Shown here in pieces: positions 28,164 to 36,774 of a stretch of DNA of 64,000 bases. This stretch comes from Streptomyces antnestii (lineage in GTDB: Bacteria > Actinomycetota > Actinomycetes > Streptomycetales > Streptomycetaceae). The position numbers and the translations under genes are program-made. Below the pieces are notes generated by a model. It worked only from the letters and a program-made list of their open reading frames with translations. It made no database searches and had not been told where the DNA came from. Location: contig NZ_RZYA01000015.1 of NCBI RefSeq assembly GCF_004005495.1, positions 124,001-188,000 on the forward strand. The letters are read 5' to 3'. Each line of letters starts with the position of its first letter. The stretch's first letter is position 1.

Positions 28164-30737
28164 GTGAAGGCGATCCGCCGGTTCACCGTACGTCCCGTCC
28201 TCCCCGAGCCCCTGACTCCCCTCCACGAGCTGGCCCACAACCTGCGCTGGTCCTGGCACCCCGGGACGCGCGACCTCTTCCGCTCCATGGACCCCGCGCG
28301 CTGGGCCGCCTCCGACGGGGACCCGGTGCGCTTCCTCGGCGCCGTGGCACCCGCCCGGCTCGCCGAACTCGCCGCCGACGAGGCGTTCCTGCGCTCCCTC
28401 GGCGAGGCCACGGAAGACCTCAGGTCCTATCTGGAGGGCGACCGCTGGTACCAGGAACAGAACGGCTCCCTCCCCGCCGCCGTCGGCTACTTCTCTCCCG
28501 AGTTCGGCATTACCGCCGCCCTGCCCCAGTACTCCGGCGGCCTCGGCATCCTCGCCGGCGACCATCTCAAGGCGGCCAGCGACTTGGGCGTACCGCTCAT
28601 CGGCGTGGGCCTGCTGTACCGGCACGGGTACTTCCGCCAGTCGCTGTCCAGGGACGGCTGGCAGCAGGAGCACTATCCCGTCCTGGACCCGCACGAACTG
28701 CCGCTGACCCCGCTGCGCGAGAGCGACGGCACCGACTGCCGGATCGCGCTCGCCCTGCCCGGCGGCGGCCGGCTCCTCGCCCGCGTCTGGCAGGCACAGG
28801 TCGGCCGCGTACCGCTGCTCCTGCTCGACTCCGACGTCGAGGAGAACGGGCCCGGCGCGCGCGACGTCACCGACCGGCTCTACGGCGGCGGCAGCGAGCA
28901 CCGGCTTCTCCAGGAGATGCTCCTCGGCATCGGCGGGGTACGGGCCGTGCGCGCGTACTGCCGCCTCACCGGCCATCCGGAGCCCGAGGTGTTCCACACC
29001 AACGAGGGGCACGCCGGATTCCTCGGGGTCGAGCGCATCCAGGAACTCGCCGGGCGCGGCCTCGACTTCGACTCCGCGCTCGAAGCCGTACGCGCCGGCA
29101 CGGTCTTCACCACGCACACGCCCGTCCCGGCCGGTATCGACCGCTTCGACCGCGAGCTTGTCGCCCGGCACTTCGGCCCCGGCGCCGAACTCCCCGGCAT
29201 CGACGTCGGACGCGTCCTCGCCCTCGGCACGGAGACGTACGCGGGCGGCGACCCGACCCTGTTCAACATGGCCGTGATGGGCCTGCGGCTCGCCCAGCGC
29301 GCCAACGGCGTCTCCACGCTCCACGGCCGTGTCAGCCGCGAGATGTTCTCGGGCCTGTGGCCGGGCTTCGACCCGGAGGAGGTGCCGATCACCTCCGTGA
29401 CGAACGGCGTGCACGCGCCGACCTGGACCGCCCCCGAGGTCCTGCGGCTCGGCTCCCGCGACCTCGACGACCACGAGGCCGTCGTCACCGGGACTCCCGG
29501 CCGCGACATCTGGGAGCTGCGGCGCGAGCTGCGCGGCCGGCTCGTCGAGGAGGTCCGCCGGCGCCTCGCCGCGTCCTGGCGTCAGCGCGGCGCGGGCACG
29601 GCCGAGCTGGGCTGGATCGACGGGGTGCTCGACCCCGACGTCCTCACCATCGGCTTCGCCCGGCGCGTCCCCTCGTACAAGCGGCTCACCCTGATGCTGC
29701 GCGACCCGGACCGTCTGACACGGCTGCTACTCGACCCGGAGCGGCCCGTCCAGATCGTCGTCGCGGGCAAGGCGCACCCGGCGGACGACAGCGGGAAGCG
29801 GCTCGTGCAGGAGCTCGTGCGCTTCACCGACGACCCCCGGGTGCGCCATCGCATCGTGTTCCTGCCGGACTACGGCATGGCCATGGCGCGGAACCTCTAC
29901 CCCGGCTGCGACATCTGGCTGAACAACCCGCTGCGTCCCCTGGAGGCGTGCGGGACGTCCGGTATGAAGGCCGCCCTGAACGGCTGCCTCAACCTGTCCG
30001 TCCTGGACGGCTGGTGGGACGAATGGTTCACGCCCGACTTCGGCTGGGCGATCCCCACGGCCGACGGCAGCGGGACCGACGAGGAGCGGCGTGACGACCT
30101 GGAGGCCGCGGCCCTCTACGACCTGGTCGAGCGCAGGGTGGTGCCCCGCTTCTACGAGCGCGGCCCCGACGGGCTGCCCGACCGCTGGATCGAGATGGTC
30201 CGCCGCACCCTCACCCAGCTGGGCCCGAAGGTCCTCGCCGGGCGCATGGTCCGCGAGTACGTCGAGAAGCTGTACGCCCCGGCGGCGCACGCGGCGCGCG
30301 CCCTCACGCCCGACGCGGCGCGGGAGCTCGCGCGGTGGAAGTCCCGCGTCCGCGCGGCCTGGCCCGGGGTGGCGGTCGACCATGTGGAGGCGGCGGGCGC
30401 CGCGGCCGAGCTCGGCGCCTCGCTGGTGCTGCGCGTGCGGGTGGCGCTCGACGAACTCGGCCCCGAGGACGTCGAGGTCCAGGCGGTGGCCGGGCGCGTG
30501 GACTCCGGGGACCGCATCGCCGACGCGACGAGGGTGGCCCTGAAACCGTCCGGCGGCCCGGACCTGGACGGCCGCTGGTCGTACGAGGGCCCGCTCTCCC
30601 TCGACCGTACGGGTCCCTTCGGCTACACGGTCCGCATCCTGCCCGCGCACCGGCTCCTCGCCTCCGCGGCGGAGACGGGCCTGGTGACCGTCCCCTCGGA
30701 ATCGGCGTCGGAAGCGGCGGGGGTGCTCCTGCGGTGA
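28164..30737 (+). CDS. glgP: Glycogen/alpha-glucan phosphorylase GlgP
   Basis: PLP-dependent phosphorylase of 857 residues that releases glucose 1-phosphate from alpha-glucan. It belongs to the bacterial short type with the N-terminal LTPLHELAHNLRWSWHPGTR (DUF3417) segment. Motifs include YFSPEFGI, LPQYSGGLGILAGDHLKAAS, FHTNEGHAGFL, FTTHTPVPAGIDRF, GYARRVPSYKR-like FARRVPSYKR, and the PLP lysine in EACGTSGMKAALNG. The GTG at 28164 follows GAGGTGAG. It runs opposite to glgE-treS-mak-glgB, so glucan synthesis and breakdown are encoded in one neighbourhood, separated here by the peptidase and two kinases. Confidence 0.94.
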   Translation: MKAIRRFTVRPVLPEPLTPLHELAHNLRWSWHPGTRDLFRSMDPARWAASDGDPVRFLGAVAPARLAELAADEAFLRSLGEATEDLRSYLEGDRWYQEQNGSLPAAVGYFSPEFGITAALPQYSGGLGILAGDHLKAASDLGVPLIGVGLLYRHGYFRQSLSRDGWQQEHYPVLDPHELPLTPLRESDGTDCRIALALPGGGRLLARVWQAQVGRVPLLLLDSDVEENGPGARDVTDRLYGGGSEHRLLQEMLLGIGGVRAVRAYCRLTGHPEPEVFHTNEGHAGFLGVERIQELAGRGLDFDSALEAVRAGTVFTTHTPVPAGIDRFDRELVARHFGPGAELPGIDVGRVLALGTETYAGGDPTLFNMAVMGLRLAQRANGVSTLHGRVSREMFSGLWPGFDPEEVPITSVTNGVHAPTWTAPEVLRLGSRDLDDHEAVVTGTPGRDIWELRRELRGRLVEEVRRRLAASWRQRGAGTAELGWIDGVLDPDVLTIGFARRVPSYKRLTLMLRDPDRLTRLLLDPERPVQIVVAGKAHPADDSGKRLVQELVRFTDDPRVRHRIVFLPDYGMAMARNLYPGCDIWLNNPLRPLEACGTSGMKAALNGCLNLSVLDGWWDEWFTPDFGWAIPTADGSGTDEERRDDLEAAALYDLVERRVVPRFYERGPDGLPDRWIEMVRRTLTQLGPKVLAGRMVREYVEKLYAPAAHAARALTPDAARELARWKSRVRAAWPGVAVDHVEAAGAAAELGASLVLRVRVALDELGPEDVEVQAVAGRVDSGDRIADATRVALKPSGGPDLDGRWSYEGPLSLDRTGPFGYTVRILPAHRLLASAAETGLVTVPSESASEAAGVLLR

Positions 30738-30837
30738 GCGACGCCCTGCAGTGAGCGGCGTCCGGCGGTGAGTGGCGCCGTGCGGTGAGCGGCGGCCGGT
30801 GGTCGGCGGGGTCCGTGGTCTCGGCGAAGATGGACGT

Positions 30838-31359
30838 ATGACCGAGATCCAGACGCCCCGCCTCCTGCTCCGCCAGTGGTCCGACGACGACCTGGTGCCC
30901 CTCTCCGAGATCCAGGCGGATTCGGAGGTCATGCGCCGGGTCGGCGACGGCGGGCCGCGCGACCTGGAGCGGACGGCCGAGGACATCGAGCGCTGGGAGG
31001 AGGACTGGGACGAGGAGGGCTTCGGGCCGTTCGCCGTCGAACTCCTCGCCTCCGGCGAGCTGGCCGGCGTCGTCGGCCTCTCGGTGTCCGAGCTTCAGCC
31101 CGGCATCGAGATCAACTGGTGGCTCGGCCGCCAGTTCTGGGGCCAGGGCTACGCCTCCGAGGCCGCCCAGGCCACCCTGGAGTTCGCCCTCCAGGACCGC
31201 GGCGTCGACCGCGTCATCGCCCTGATCCGCCCGGGCGACACAGCCTCCGAGAACGTCGCCCGCAAACTGGGCATGACGGAGGAGACCGAGTTCCCCCACC
31301 CGGTACACGGCTTCCCCCTCCGCGTCCACGCGATCGACCTGACGGAGTACGAGGGCTGA
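30838..31359 (+). CDS. GNAT acetyltransferase, RimJ/RimL type
   Basis: A 173-residue acetyl-CoA-dependent N-acetyltransferase of the RimJ/RimL-like (Acetyltransf_3) group. It starts ITPRLLLRQWSDDDL-like (IQTPRLLLRQWSDDDLVPL) and has the acetyl-CoA loop LGRQFWGQGYASEAAQATLEF and the DTASENVARKLGMTEE segment. Such proteins acetylate protein N-termini or antibiotics; the substrate is not visible. ATG at 30838, with 100 bp to glgP containing no obvious strong terminator, so it may be read from glgP transcripts. Confidence 0.9.
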   Translation: MTEIQTPRLLLRQWSDDDLVPLSEIQADSEVMRRVGDGGPRDLERTAEDIERWEEDWDEEGFGPFAVELLASGELAGVVGLSVSELQPGIEINWWLGRQFWGQGYASEAAQATLEFALQDRGVDRVIALIRPGDTASENVARKLGMTEETEFPHPVHGFPLRVHAIDLTEYEG

Positions 31360-31425
31360 GCCGAGCGGACAACTCCCTTGTGAGAAGGGTAAGTTGGGCC
31401 CACGTCTAGCAAACGGGGGTCAGGC

Positions 31426-32427
31426 ATGTCCACGGCGGGAGCCGCCACCATCGAGATCGTCCGGGCCCGCGAGGCCCACCTCCGGAGCATCGTCGAGCTC
31501 GCCGAGGACCGCCGGCTCGACGTCACCGACCCGCAGCGAGCGGGCCGTGACGGATTCCTGGTGTCGAACTACACCCTGTCCGACTACCGGGCCCGGCTCA
31601 CCACGGCCGAGCACTTCTGGGTGGCCGTCAAGGGCACGGAGGTGCTCGGCTATCTGCTGGCGTACAGCGACACCCAGATCGAGCCCGACGAATGGCTCAA
31701 CCACCGGATCAAGTCGACGCTCGGCGCGTTCCTCGTGATCAAGCAGATCTGCGTGTCGCGGAAGGCCGCCCGCAGCGGCGTGGCCTCCCGCCTCTACCAC
31801 CACGTCCTGGAGCAGTGGCAGACCAGCCCGGTGATCGCGGCCGTCGTCAGCGAGCCGTACAACAAGGCGTCCACGCTCTTCCACCGCAAACTCGGCTTCG
31901 AGGAACTGACCCGGCTCACGCCGCCGGACGGCAAGCAGCGGATGGTCTGGGTGTGGCGCAAGCCGCGCGAGGCGATGCTCCAGGCCCAGTACGGGGTGGC
32001 CATCGACCTCTACAAGCACGAGGACAACACCAACTGGAACAAGCTGAACAACTTCTTCTACATCACCGCGGGCCTCGCGGCGGCGCTCGGCTTCACCCTC
32101 GGCAACGGGGGGCGGCCCGCGAACTCCGTGGAGGGGATCTCACGGAGCCTCGCGATCATCATCTGCGTCATCGGGCTCGGTTCCTCGCTAGCCTTCTCGC
32201 AGATGCTGCGCTACGGCCGCCGCTACCTGAGTGCCCGTAAGCGCGCCGCGATGGAGCTGGAGGAGTACATGGCGTGGCACGGTGGGCAGCGGATCGTGGG
32301 CCGGGAGGCCGAGACCGACGGCAACGCCTGGCTGAAGCAGTCGCCGACCGGTCTCATCATGATGCTGCTGCCGGCCCTCGTCGCCCTGTGCTGGTCAGCG
32401 ATGACGGTGGTCCTGGTCGTCGGCTGA
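31426..32427 (+). CDS. GNAT domain fused to a three-helix membrane domain
   Basis: A 333-residue two-domain protein. Residues 1 to about 180 form a GNAT acetyltransferase: FWVAVKGTEVLGYLLAY, FLVIKQICVSRKAARSGVAS (acetyl-CoA region) and VVSEPYNKASTLFHRKLGF. The second part starts with DLYKHEDNTNWNKLNNFFYI and carries three hydrophobic helices near 205-222, 242-262 and 310-333, separated by a basic stretch (RYGRRYLSARKRAAMELEEY). The membrane part resembles SLATT/RipA-like small membrane domains by layout, but I cannot assign it firmly. A cytoplasmic acetyltransferase anchored this way could modify membrane or signalling partners. The start ATG at 31426 follows CGGGGG. Monocistronic, 66 bp before the convergent protease gene. 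Confidence 0.8.
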   Translation: MSTAGAATIEIVRAREAHLRSIVELAEDRRLDVTDPQRAGRDGFLVSNYTLSDYRARLTTAEHFWVAVKGTEVLGYLLAYSDTQIEPDEWLNHRIKSTLGAFLVIKQICVSRKAARSGVASRLYHHVLEQWQTSPVIAAVVSEPYNKASTLFHRKLGFEELTRLTPPDGKQRMVWVWRKPREAMLQAQYGVAIDLYKHEDNTNWNKLNNFFYITAGLAAALGFTLGNGGRPANSVEGISRSLAIIICVIGLGSSLAFSQMLRYGRRYLSARKRAAMELEEYMAWHGGQRIVGREAETDGNAWLKQSPTGLIMMLLPALVALCWSAMTVVLVVG

Positions 32428-32493
32428 GACGTGTCGACCGAGGAGTGGGGCGGCACCCGAAAGTGACGCCCCACAACTGCTCGTTCTCGGGGG

Positions 32494-34077
32494 TTACTTG
32501 ACGTTGACCGCTGCCCAGGCGCGGTCTACCGCCTTGTACTCCGTCGAGGAGGCGCCGTAGAGGGCGGATGCCGCGCTCAGGGTGGCCGTGCGGGCCTTGG
32601 CGTAGTTCGTGGTGGTCGTGAAGTACGTGGTCAGGGACTTGAACCAGATCTTCTCGGCCTTGTCGCGGCCGATGCCGGTGACCGGCTGGCCGTCCGACGT
32701 CGGGGAGTTGTAGCTGACGCCGTTGATGACCTTGGCGCCGCTGCCCTCGCTGAGCAGGTAGAAGAAGTGGTTAGCGATGCCCGACGAGTAGTGGACGTCG
32801 ACGTTGCCCGCGCCGGTCTTCCAGTAGTCCAGGGACCCGCCGTCCTTGCTCGGCTTGTCCATGTAGCGCAGCGGGGTGCCGTTGCCGTTGATGTCGATCT
32901 TCTCGCCGATGAGGTAGTCGCCGACGTCCTTGGGGTTGCCCGCGTGGAATTCGACCGCCGTGCCGAAGATGTCGGAGGTCGCCTCGTTCAGGCCGCCGGA
33001 CTCACCGCTGTAGATGAGGCCCGCGGTCGCGGCCGTGACGCCGTGGGTCATCTCGTGGCCCGCGACGTCGATCGAGGTGAGGGGCTTCTTGTCGCCCTCG
33101 CCGTCGCCGTACGTCATGCAGAAGCAGCTGTCGTCCCAGAACGCGTTGACGTACGCGTTGCCGTAGTGGACCCGGGAGTACGCGCCCTTGCCGTCGCCCT
33201 TGATGCCGCTGCGGCCCTGGACGTCCTTGTAGTAGTCCCAGGTGACCTGGGCGCCATAGGCGGCGTCGACGCCCGCGGTCGCCGGGTCGGTCGTCGTGCC
33301 GTTGCCCCACTTGTCGTCGGCGTCGGTGAACAGCGTGCCCTTGCCGGACGACCCGTGCTTCAGGTCGTACGTGCTGTGGCCGCCGCGCGCCGTGTCCGTG
33401 AGGGCGTACGAGGAGCCGGACTTGGTGGATCCGACGGTCACGCTGCCGCTGTACTGGCTCTCGCCCGCGCCGGTGTGGATCGCGTCCCACTGGAAGATCT
33501 TCTTGCCGGTGGTGGCGTCCGTGACGACGTGCAGCTTGCGCGGCGTGCCGTCCTTCTGCGTGCCGGTGACGACCTTCTCGTAGGCGAGGCGCGGGGTGCC
33601 CGACGCCGCCCAGACCACCTTGCGGGCGCCGGTGGGGGCGGCCGTGAGGGTGGCGGGGGCCGTGGAGACGGCGACGCTCTTCGACGTGGCGCGGGTGACG
33701 CCCTCGTGCTTGCCGGACTTCGACTCGTGGACGACCAGGTCGCCGCCGAGGACGGGGAGTCCGTCGTAGGTGCGCTCGTAGCGCGTGTGCGTCGTGCCGT
33801 CGCGGTCCTTGACCACGTCACGGACGACGAGCTTCTCCTTGGAGCCGAGGTTCAGCTCCTTCGCCGTCTCGGCCTTCTTCGCGTCGGCGTCGTGCAGCAG
33901 GCCGGCGCGGGCGGAGGAGGTCAGGGCGGTGGGCGCGGCGCTCGGGGTGGGGTCGGCCGCGGGCTGTGCGGTGGCGCCGGTGGTCGTTCCGGTGGCGATG
34001 AGCGCTCCGGCCGCGACGGCGGTGGCGATGGCCAGAGTCGAACGCTTCGTGGTGAAGCGCGATATGTGGGGGATCAC
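32494..34077 (-). CDS. Secreted M4 (thermolysin-like) neutral metalloprotease (1)
   Basis: Zinc endopeptidase of 527 residues. A signal peptide (TKRSTLAIATAVAAGALIATG) precedes an FTP/PepSY propeptide (GLLHDADAKKAETAKELNLG; HTRYERTYDGLPVLGGDLVV) that acts as inhibitor and chaperone. The catalytic domain has GHEMTHGVT with the zinc histidines near H341 and H345, and the third ligand in GGLNEATSDIFG; the C-terminal helical domain ends in DRAWAAVNVK. Two cysteines lie in DDSCFCMTYGDG. The GTG at 34077 has AGGGAG upstream. The next gene is a close paralogue, with a shared upstream element at 34161-34202. No C-terminal P-domain, unlike the paralogue. Confidence 0.93.
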   Translation of the reverse strand: MIPHISRFTTKRSTLAIATAVAAGALIATGTTTGATAQPAADPTPSAAPTALTSSARAGLLHDADAKKAETAKELNLGSKEKLVVRDVVKDRDGTTHTRYERTYDGLPVLGGDLVVHESKSGKHEGVTRATSKSVAVSTAPATLTAAPTGARKVVWAASGTPRLAYEKVVTGTQKDGTPRKLHVVTDATTGKKIFQWDAIHTGAGESQYSGSVTVGSTKSGSSYALTDTARGGHSTYDLKHGSSGKGTLFTDADDKWGNGTTTDPATAGVDAAYGAQVTWDYYKDVQGRSGIKGDGKGAYSRVHYGNAYVNAFWDDSCFCMTYGDGEGDKKPLTSIDVAGHEMTHGVTAATAGLIYSGESGGLNEATSDIFGTAVEFHAGNPKDVGDYLIGEKIDINGNGTPLRYMDKPSKDGGSLDYWKTGAGNVDVHYSSGIANHFFYLLSEGSGAKVINGVSYNSPTSDGQPVTGIGRDKAEKIWFKSLTTYFTTTTNYAKARTATLSAASALYGASSTEYKAVDRAWAAVNVK

Positions 34078-34160
34078 GCAAGCTCCCTGTACATGTGTGG
34101 GGGGTAAGTGAGCTGAGTGGTGCGTGGTGCGTGTGAAGCGTGCCAGTTGCGGCTTGTACA

Positions 34161-34202
34161 TGTCAGGAGGGCGGCCGCAGGTTGGCCGGAAATCGTCCGT
34201 TG
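34161..34202 (-). promoter_or_regulatory. 42-bp block shared with the second M4 gene, containing an AdpA-like motif
   Basis: On the plus strand this reads TGTCAGGAG, 11 unlike bases, then GTTGGCCGGAAA-N2-GTCCGTTG. The same two blocks at the same spacing occur at 36667-36708 before the paralogous protease. TGGCCGGAAA fits nine of ten positions of the AdpA consensus TGGCSNGWWY. AdpA control of the S. griseus metalloendopeptidase gene sgmA is known, so AdpA control is a reasonable inference here. It lies about 85-125 bp before the start codon. Confidence 0.6.
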
Positions 34203-34241
34203 GGCGATGTCCGTTGTACGGATTGCGAACAGAACATGAAC

Positions 34242-34286
34242 GGGCGCGCCGCCCCGGGGAGTTGACTCACCCGGGGCGACGCGCCC
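34242..34286 (-). terminator. Strong terminator downstream of the second M4 protease
   Basis: A 17-bp stem (GGGCGCGCCGCCCCGGG with CCCGGGGCGACGCGCCC, one G-T mismatch) closed by an 11-base loop that itself contains the dyad GAGT-TG-ACTC. It lies about 80 bases after the stop at 34364 on the minus strand and is followed by a T-rich stretch in that direction. Confidence 0.8.
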
Positions 34287-34329
34287 AGATTGTGCGGCTG
34301 TGCCGGTGGAGCGGTGGTGCGGTCAAGCG

Positions 34330-34361
34330 GTCATGCAGTCATGCAGTCATGCAGTCATGCG
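34330..34361. repeat. Octanucleotide tandem repeat
   Basis: Four copies of GTCATGCA (the last one ends in G), in a 32-bp array directly after the stop codon of the second M4 gene. The array is non-coding on both strands; it could vary in copy number by slippage. Confidence 0.85.
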
Positions 34362-34363
34362 GT

Positions 34364-36418
34364 TTACGGGAAGGTGAGCTTCCAGCTGTTGATGTAGCCG
34401 CTGTCCTGCGCGTACACGTCCTGGACCTTCAGCTTCCAGGTGCCGTTGGCCACCTCGGAGGACGCGTTGACCGTGTACGTCGTGTTGACGTTGGCCGCCG
34501 AGTCGCTGCCGCTGGAGTTCTTCAGGCGGTACGTGGACCCGTCCGGGGCCACCAGGTCGATGACCAGGTCACCGCGATAGCTGTGCACGATGTCCACGCC
34601 GACCTGGAGATTGGACGGCGCGTTGCCCGTGCGGCCCGTGACGTTGATCGACGAGGTGACCGCGGCGCCCGCGTCCGGGATCGCGACGTCGGCCGTGTTC
34701 TCGAACGTCGTGCCCGTGCCGCCGCCGCCACCGGAGCGCGCGCCCACGTTGACGCCCGCCCAGGCGTCCTGCACGGCCTTGTACTCGGCGCTGGTGGTGC
34801 CGTACAGCTCACCGGCCGCGGCCAGCGTGCCGGTGCGCGCGCCCGCGTAGTCCGTGGTGGTGGTGAACTTCGTGGTGAGCGCCTTGAACCAGATCAGCGC
34901 GGCCTTGTCGCGGCCGATGCCGGTGACCGGAAGACCGTCCGACGTCGGCGAGTTGTAGCTGACGCCGTTGATGACCTTGGCGCCGCTGCCCTCGCTGAGC
35001 AGGTAGAAGAAGTGGTTGGCGACACCCGACGAGTAGTGCACGTCGAGGTTGCCGACACCCGAGTACCAGGAGTCGGCGGAGCCGCCGTCCTTGCTCGGCT
35101 TGTCCATGTAGCGCAGCGGGGAGCCGTCGCCGTTGATGTCGATCTTCTCGCCTATGAGGTAGTCACCCACGTCGGAGGCGTTGTTGGCGTAGAACTCGAC
35201 CGACGTGCCGAAGATGTCGGACGTGGCCTCGTTCAGACCGCCGGACTCACCGCTGTAGTTGAGGCCGGCCGTCGCGGCGGTGACGCCGTGGGTCATCTCG
35301 TGGCCCGCGACGTCGATCGACGTGAGGGGCTTGAGGTTGCCCGAGCCGTCGCCGTACGTCATGCAGAAGCAGCTGTCGTCCCAGAACGCGTTGACGTACG
35401 CGTTGCCGTAGTGCACCCGCGAGTACGCGGCGACACCGTCACCGCGGATACCGGAGCGGCCCATGACGTTCTTGTAGAAGTCCCAGGTCAGCGCCGCGCC
35501 GTAGTGCGCGTCGGCGGCCGCGGTCTCGGTGTTCGAGGCGCTGCCGTTGCCCCACACGTCGTCGGTGCCCGAGTAGAGGGTGCCGGTGCCCGACGAGCCG
35601 TGGTTCAGGTTGTACGTCTTGTGGCCGCCGCGCGCCGCGTCGTTGAGGGAGTACGTCGATCCGGACAGGGACGTGCCGAGCGTCACGGTGCCGCTGTACT
35701 GCGTGTTGCCCGTGCCGTTCTCGATGCCCTGCCACTCGTACAGCTTCTTGCCGGTGGCCGCGTCGGTGACCACGTGCAGCTGGTTCGGGGTGCCGTCGTC
35801 CTGCAGACCGCCGACGACCGTCTCGTACGCGAGGGTCGGCTTGCCCTTGGCCATCCACACGACCTTGCGCGGGGCGCGGTCCGCCGTGGTCTTCTTCGAA
35901 CCGTCGGCCGTCGCGGCCTTGACCGCCTGCCGCTCGGCCGCGGCCGGCTTGACCGCCGCGGTGGTGGCGACGCCCTTGAGGGCCGCCTTGGAGGCGCGCG
36001 TCACGCCTTCCGTCTTCCCGGACTTGGCGGTGTCGACGACCAGGTCGCCGCCCAGGACGGGGAGTCCGCCGTAGGTGCGCTCGTAGCGGGTGTGCGTCGT
36101 GCCGTCGCGGTCCTGGATGACGTCACGGACGACGAGCTTCTCCTTGGCGCCGAGGCCGAGGTCCTTGGCGGTGACCGCCTTGGTGGAGTTGGCCTCGCGC
36201 AGCAGCTCGGCGCGCTTGGAGGGGGAGAGTTTCGCGGGGAGGGCGCCGGGGTTGGCGCCCTTCGCCGCGGCCTTGGCGACGGCCGTGGACGGCTGGACGT
36301 CGGCGGAGGCGACACCGCCGGTCTGGACGGCGGCGGCGAGCAGGGCGGTGACGGCCGCGAGGGCACCGTAGGCGGTGGCTCGCTTACGGGAGGTGGATCT
36401 GTGGGAGGTGGAGGACAA
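34364..36418 (-). CDS. Secreted M4 metalloprotease with C-terminal P-domain (2)
   Basis: Zinc endopeptidase of 684 residues, paralogous to the neighbour at 32494-34077. Signal peptide (STSRKRATAYGALAAVTALL), propeptide with HTRYERTYGGLPVLGGDLVV, catalytic GHEMTHGVT (H373 and H377), GGLNEATSDIFG, and DDSCFCMTYGDG are shared. It adds about 115 residues that form a proprotein-convertase P-domain: DVAIPDAGAAVTSSINV, HSYRGDLVIDLVAPDGSTY and NSWKLTFP. The P-domain may bind substrate or stabilise the enzyme. The TTG at 36418 is chosen for AAGGAG seven bases upstream; longer in-frame starts would put a repeat-rich, low-complexity leader before the signal peptide. Preceded by the shared 42-bp regulatory block. 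Confidence 0.93.
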   Translation of the reverse strand: MSSTSHRSTSRKRATAYGALAAVTALLAAAVQTGGVASADVQPSTAVAKAAAKGANPGALPAKLSPSKRAELLREANSTKAVTAKDLGLGAKEKLVVRDVIQDRDGTTHTRYERTYGGLPVLGGDLVVDTAKSGKTEGVTRASKAALKGVATTAAVKPAAAERQAVKAATADGSKKTTADRAPRKVVWMAKGKPTLAYETVVGGLQDDGTPNQLHVVTDAATGKKLYEWQGIENGTGNTQYSGTVTLGTSLSGSTYSLNDAARGGHKTYNLNHGSSGTGTLYSGTDDVWGNGSASNTETAAADAHYGAALTWDFYKNVMGRSGIRGDGVAAYSRVHYGNAYVNAFWDDSCFCMTYGDGSGNLKPLTSIDVAGHEMTHGVTAATAGLNYSGESGGLNEATSDIFGTSVEFYANNASDVGDYLIGEKIDINGDGSPLRYMDKPSKDGGSADSWYSGVGNLDVHYSSGVANHFFYLLSEGSGAKVINGVSYNSPTSDGLPVTGIGRDKAALIWFKALTTKFTTTTDYAGARTGTLAAAGELYGTTSAEYKAVQDAWAGVNVGARSGGGGGTGTTFENTADVAIPDAGAAVTSSINVTGRTGNAPSNLQVGVDIVHSYRGDLVIDLVAPDGSTYRLKNSSGSDSAANVNTTYTVNASSEVANGTWKLKVQDVYAQDSGYINSWKLTFP

Positions 36419-36485
36419 CGCTGACTCCTTCTGCGGGCCGCGGATCGCGCGGCCTGGGGAAGACCGGACGGCGAATGACCGTCCG

Positions 36486-36552
36486 GGCAGAACAAGGCAG
36501 AACAAGGCAGAACTGGGCGAAGCTGGGCGGAACTGGGTGGAACCGGGTGGAG
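36486..36552. repeat. Degenerate short tandem repeats in the M4 protease (2) leader
   Basis: Three near-identical 10-base units (GGCAGAACAA) are followed by looser units of the type GGGCGGAACT and GGGTGGAACC. The array lies between the regulatory block at 36667-36708 and the protease start, so it would be in the 5' leader. Role unknown. Confidence 0.7.
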
Positions 36553-36666
36553 CGAAGGCGGAACTGCGCACAACCGGTGGTGCTTCAGCCTGTGAACCGG
36601 CCCCGCCCGATCAGCTGTGGGGCAGCTGAGCGAGCCGAGGGAAGAGTGGCAGCAGAGAGCGTTGTC

Positions 36667-36708
36667 TGTCAGGAGCGCGTCAACATGTTGGCCGGAAACA
36701 GTCCGTTG
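36667..36708 (-). promoter_or_regulatory. 42-bp block shared with the first M4 gene, containing an AdpA-like motif
   Basis: TGTCAGGAG, 11 unlike bases, then GTTGGCCGGAAA-N2-GTCCGTTG, the same as 34161-34202 in content and spacing. The surrounding sequence differs, which suggests selection on the block. It lies about 250-290 bp before the start at 36418; the rest of the 356-base gap holds the tandem repeats and no gene. Confidence 0.6.
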
Positions 36709-36774
36709 CCCGGAGGTTCACGTTCGATATACGGAGCCGTCGCCCGGGCGTCGCGGGTGCGTGCCCGAGCGCGT

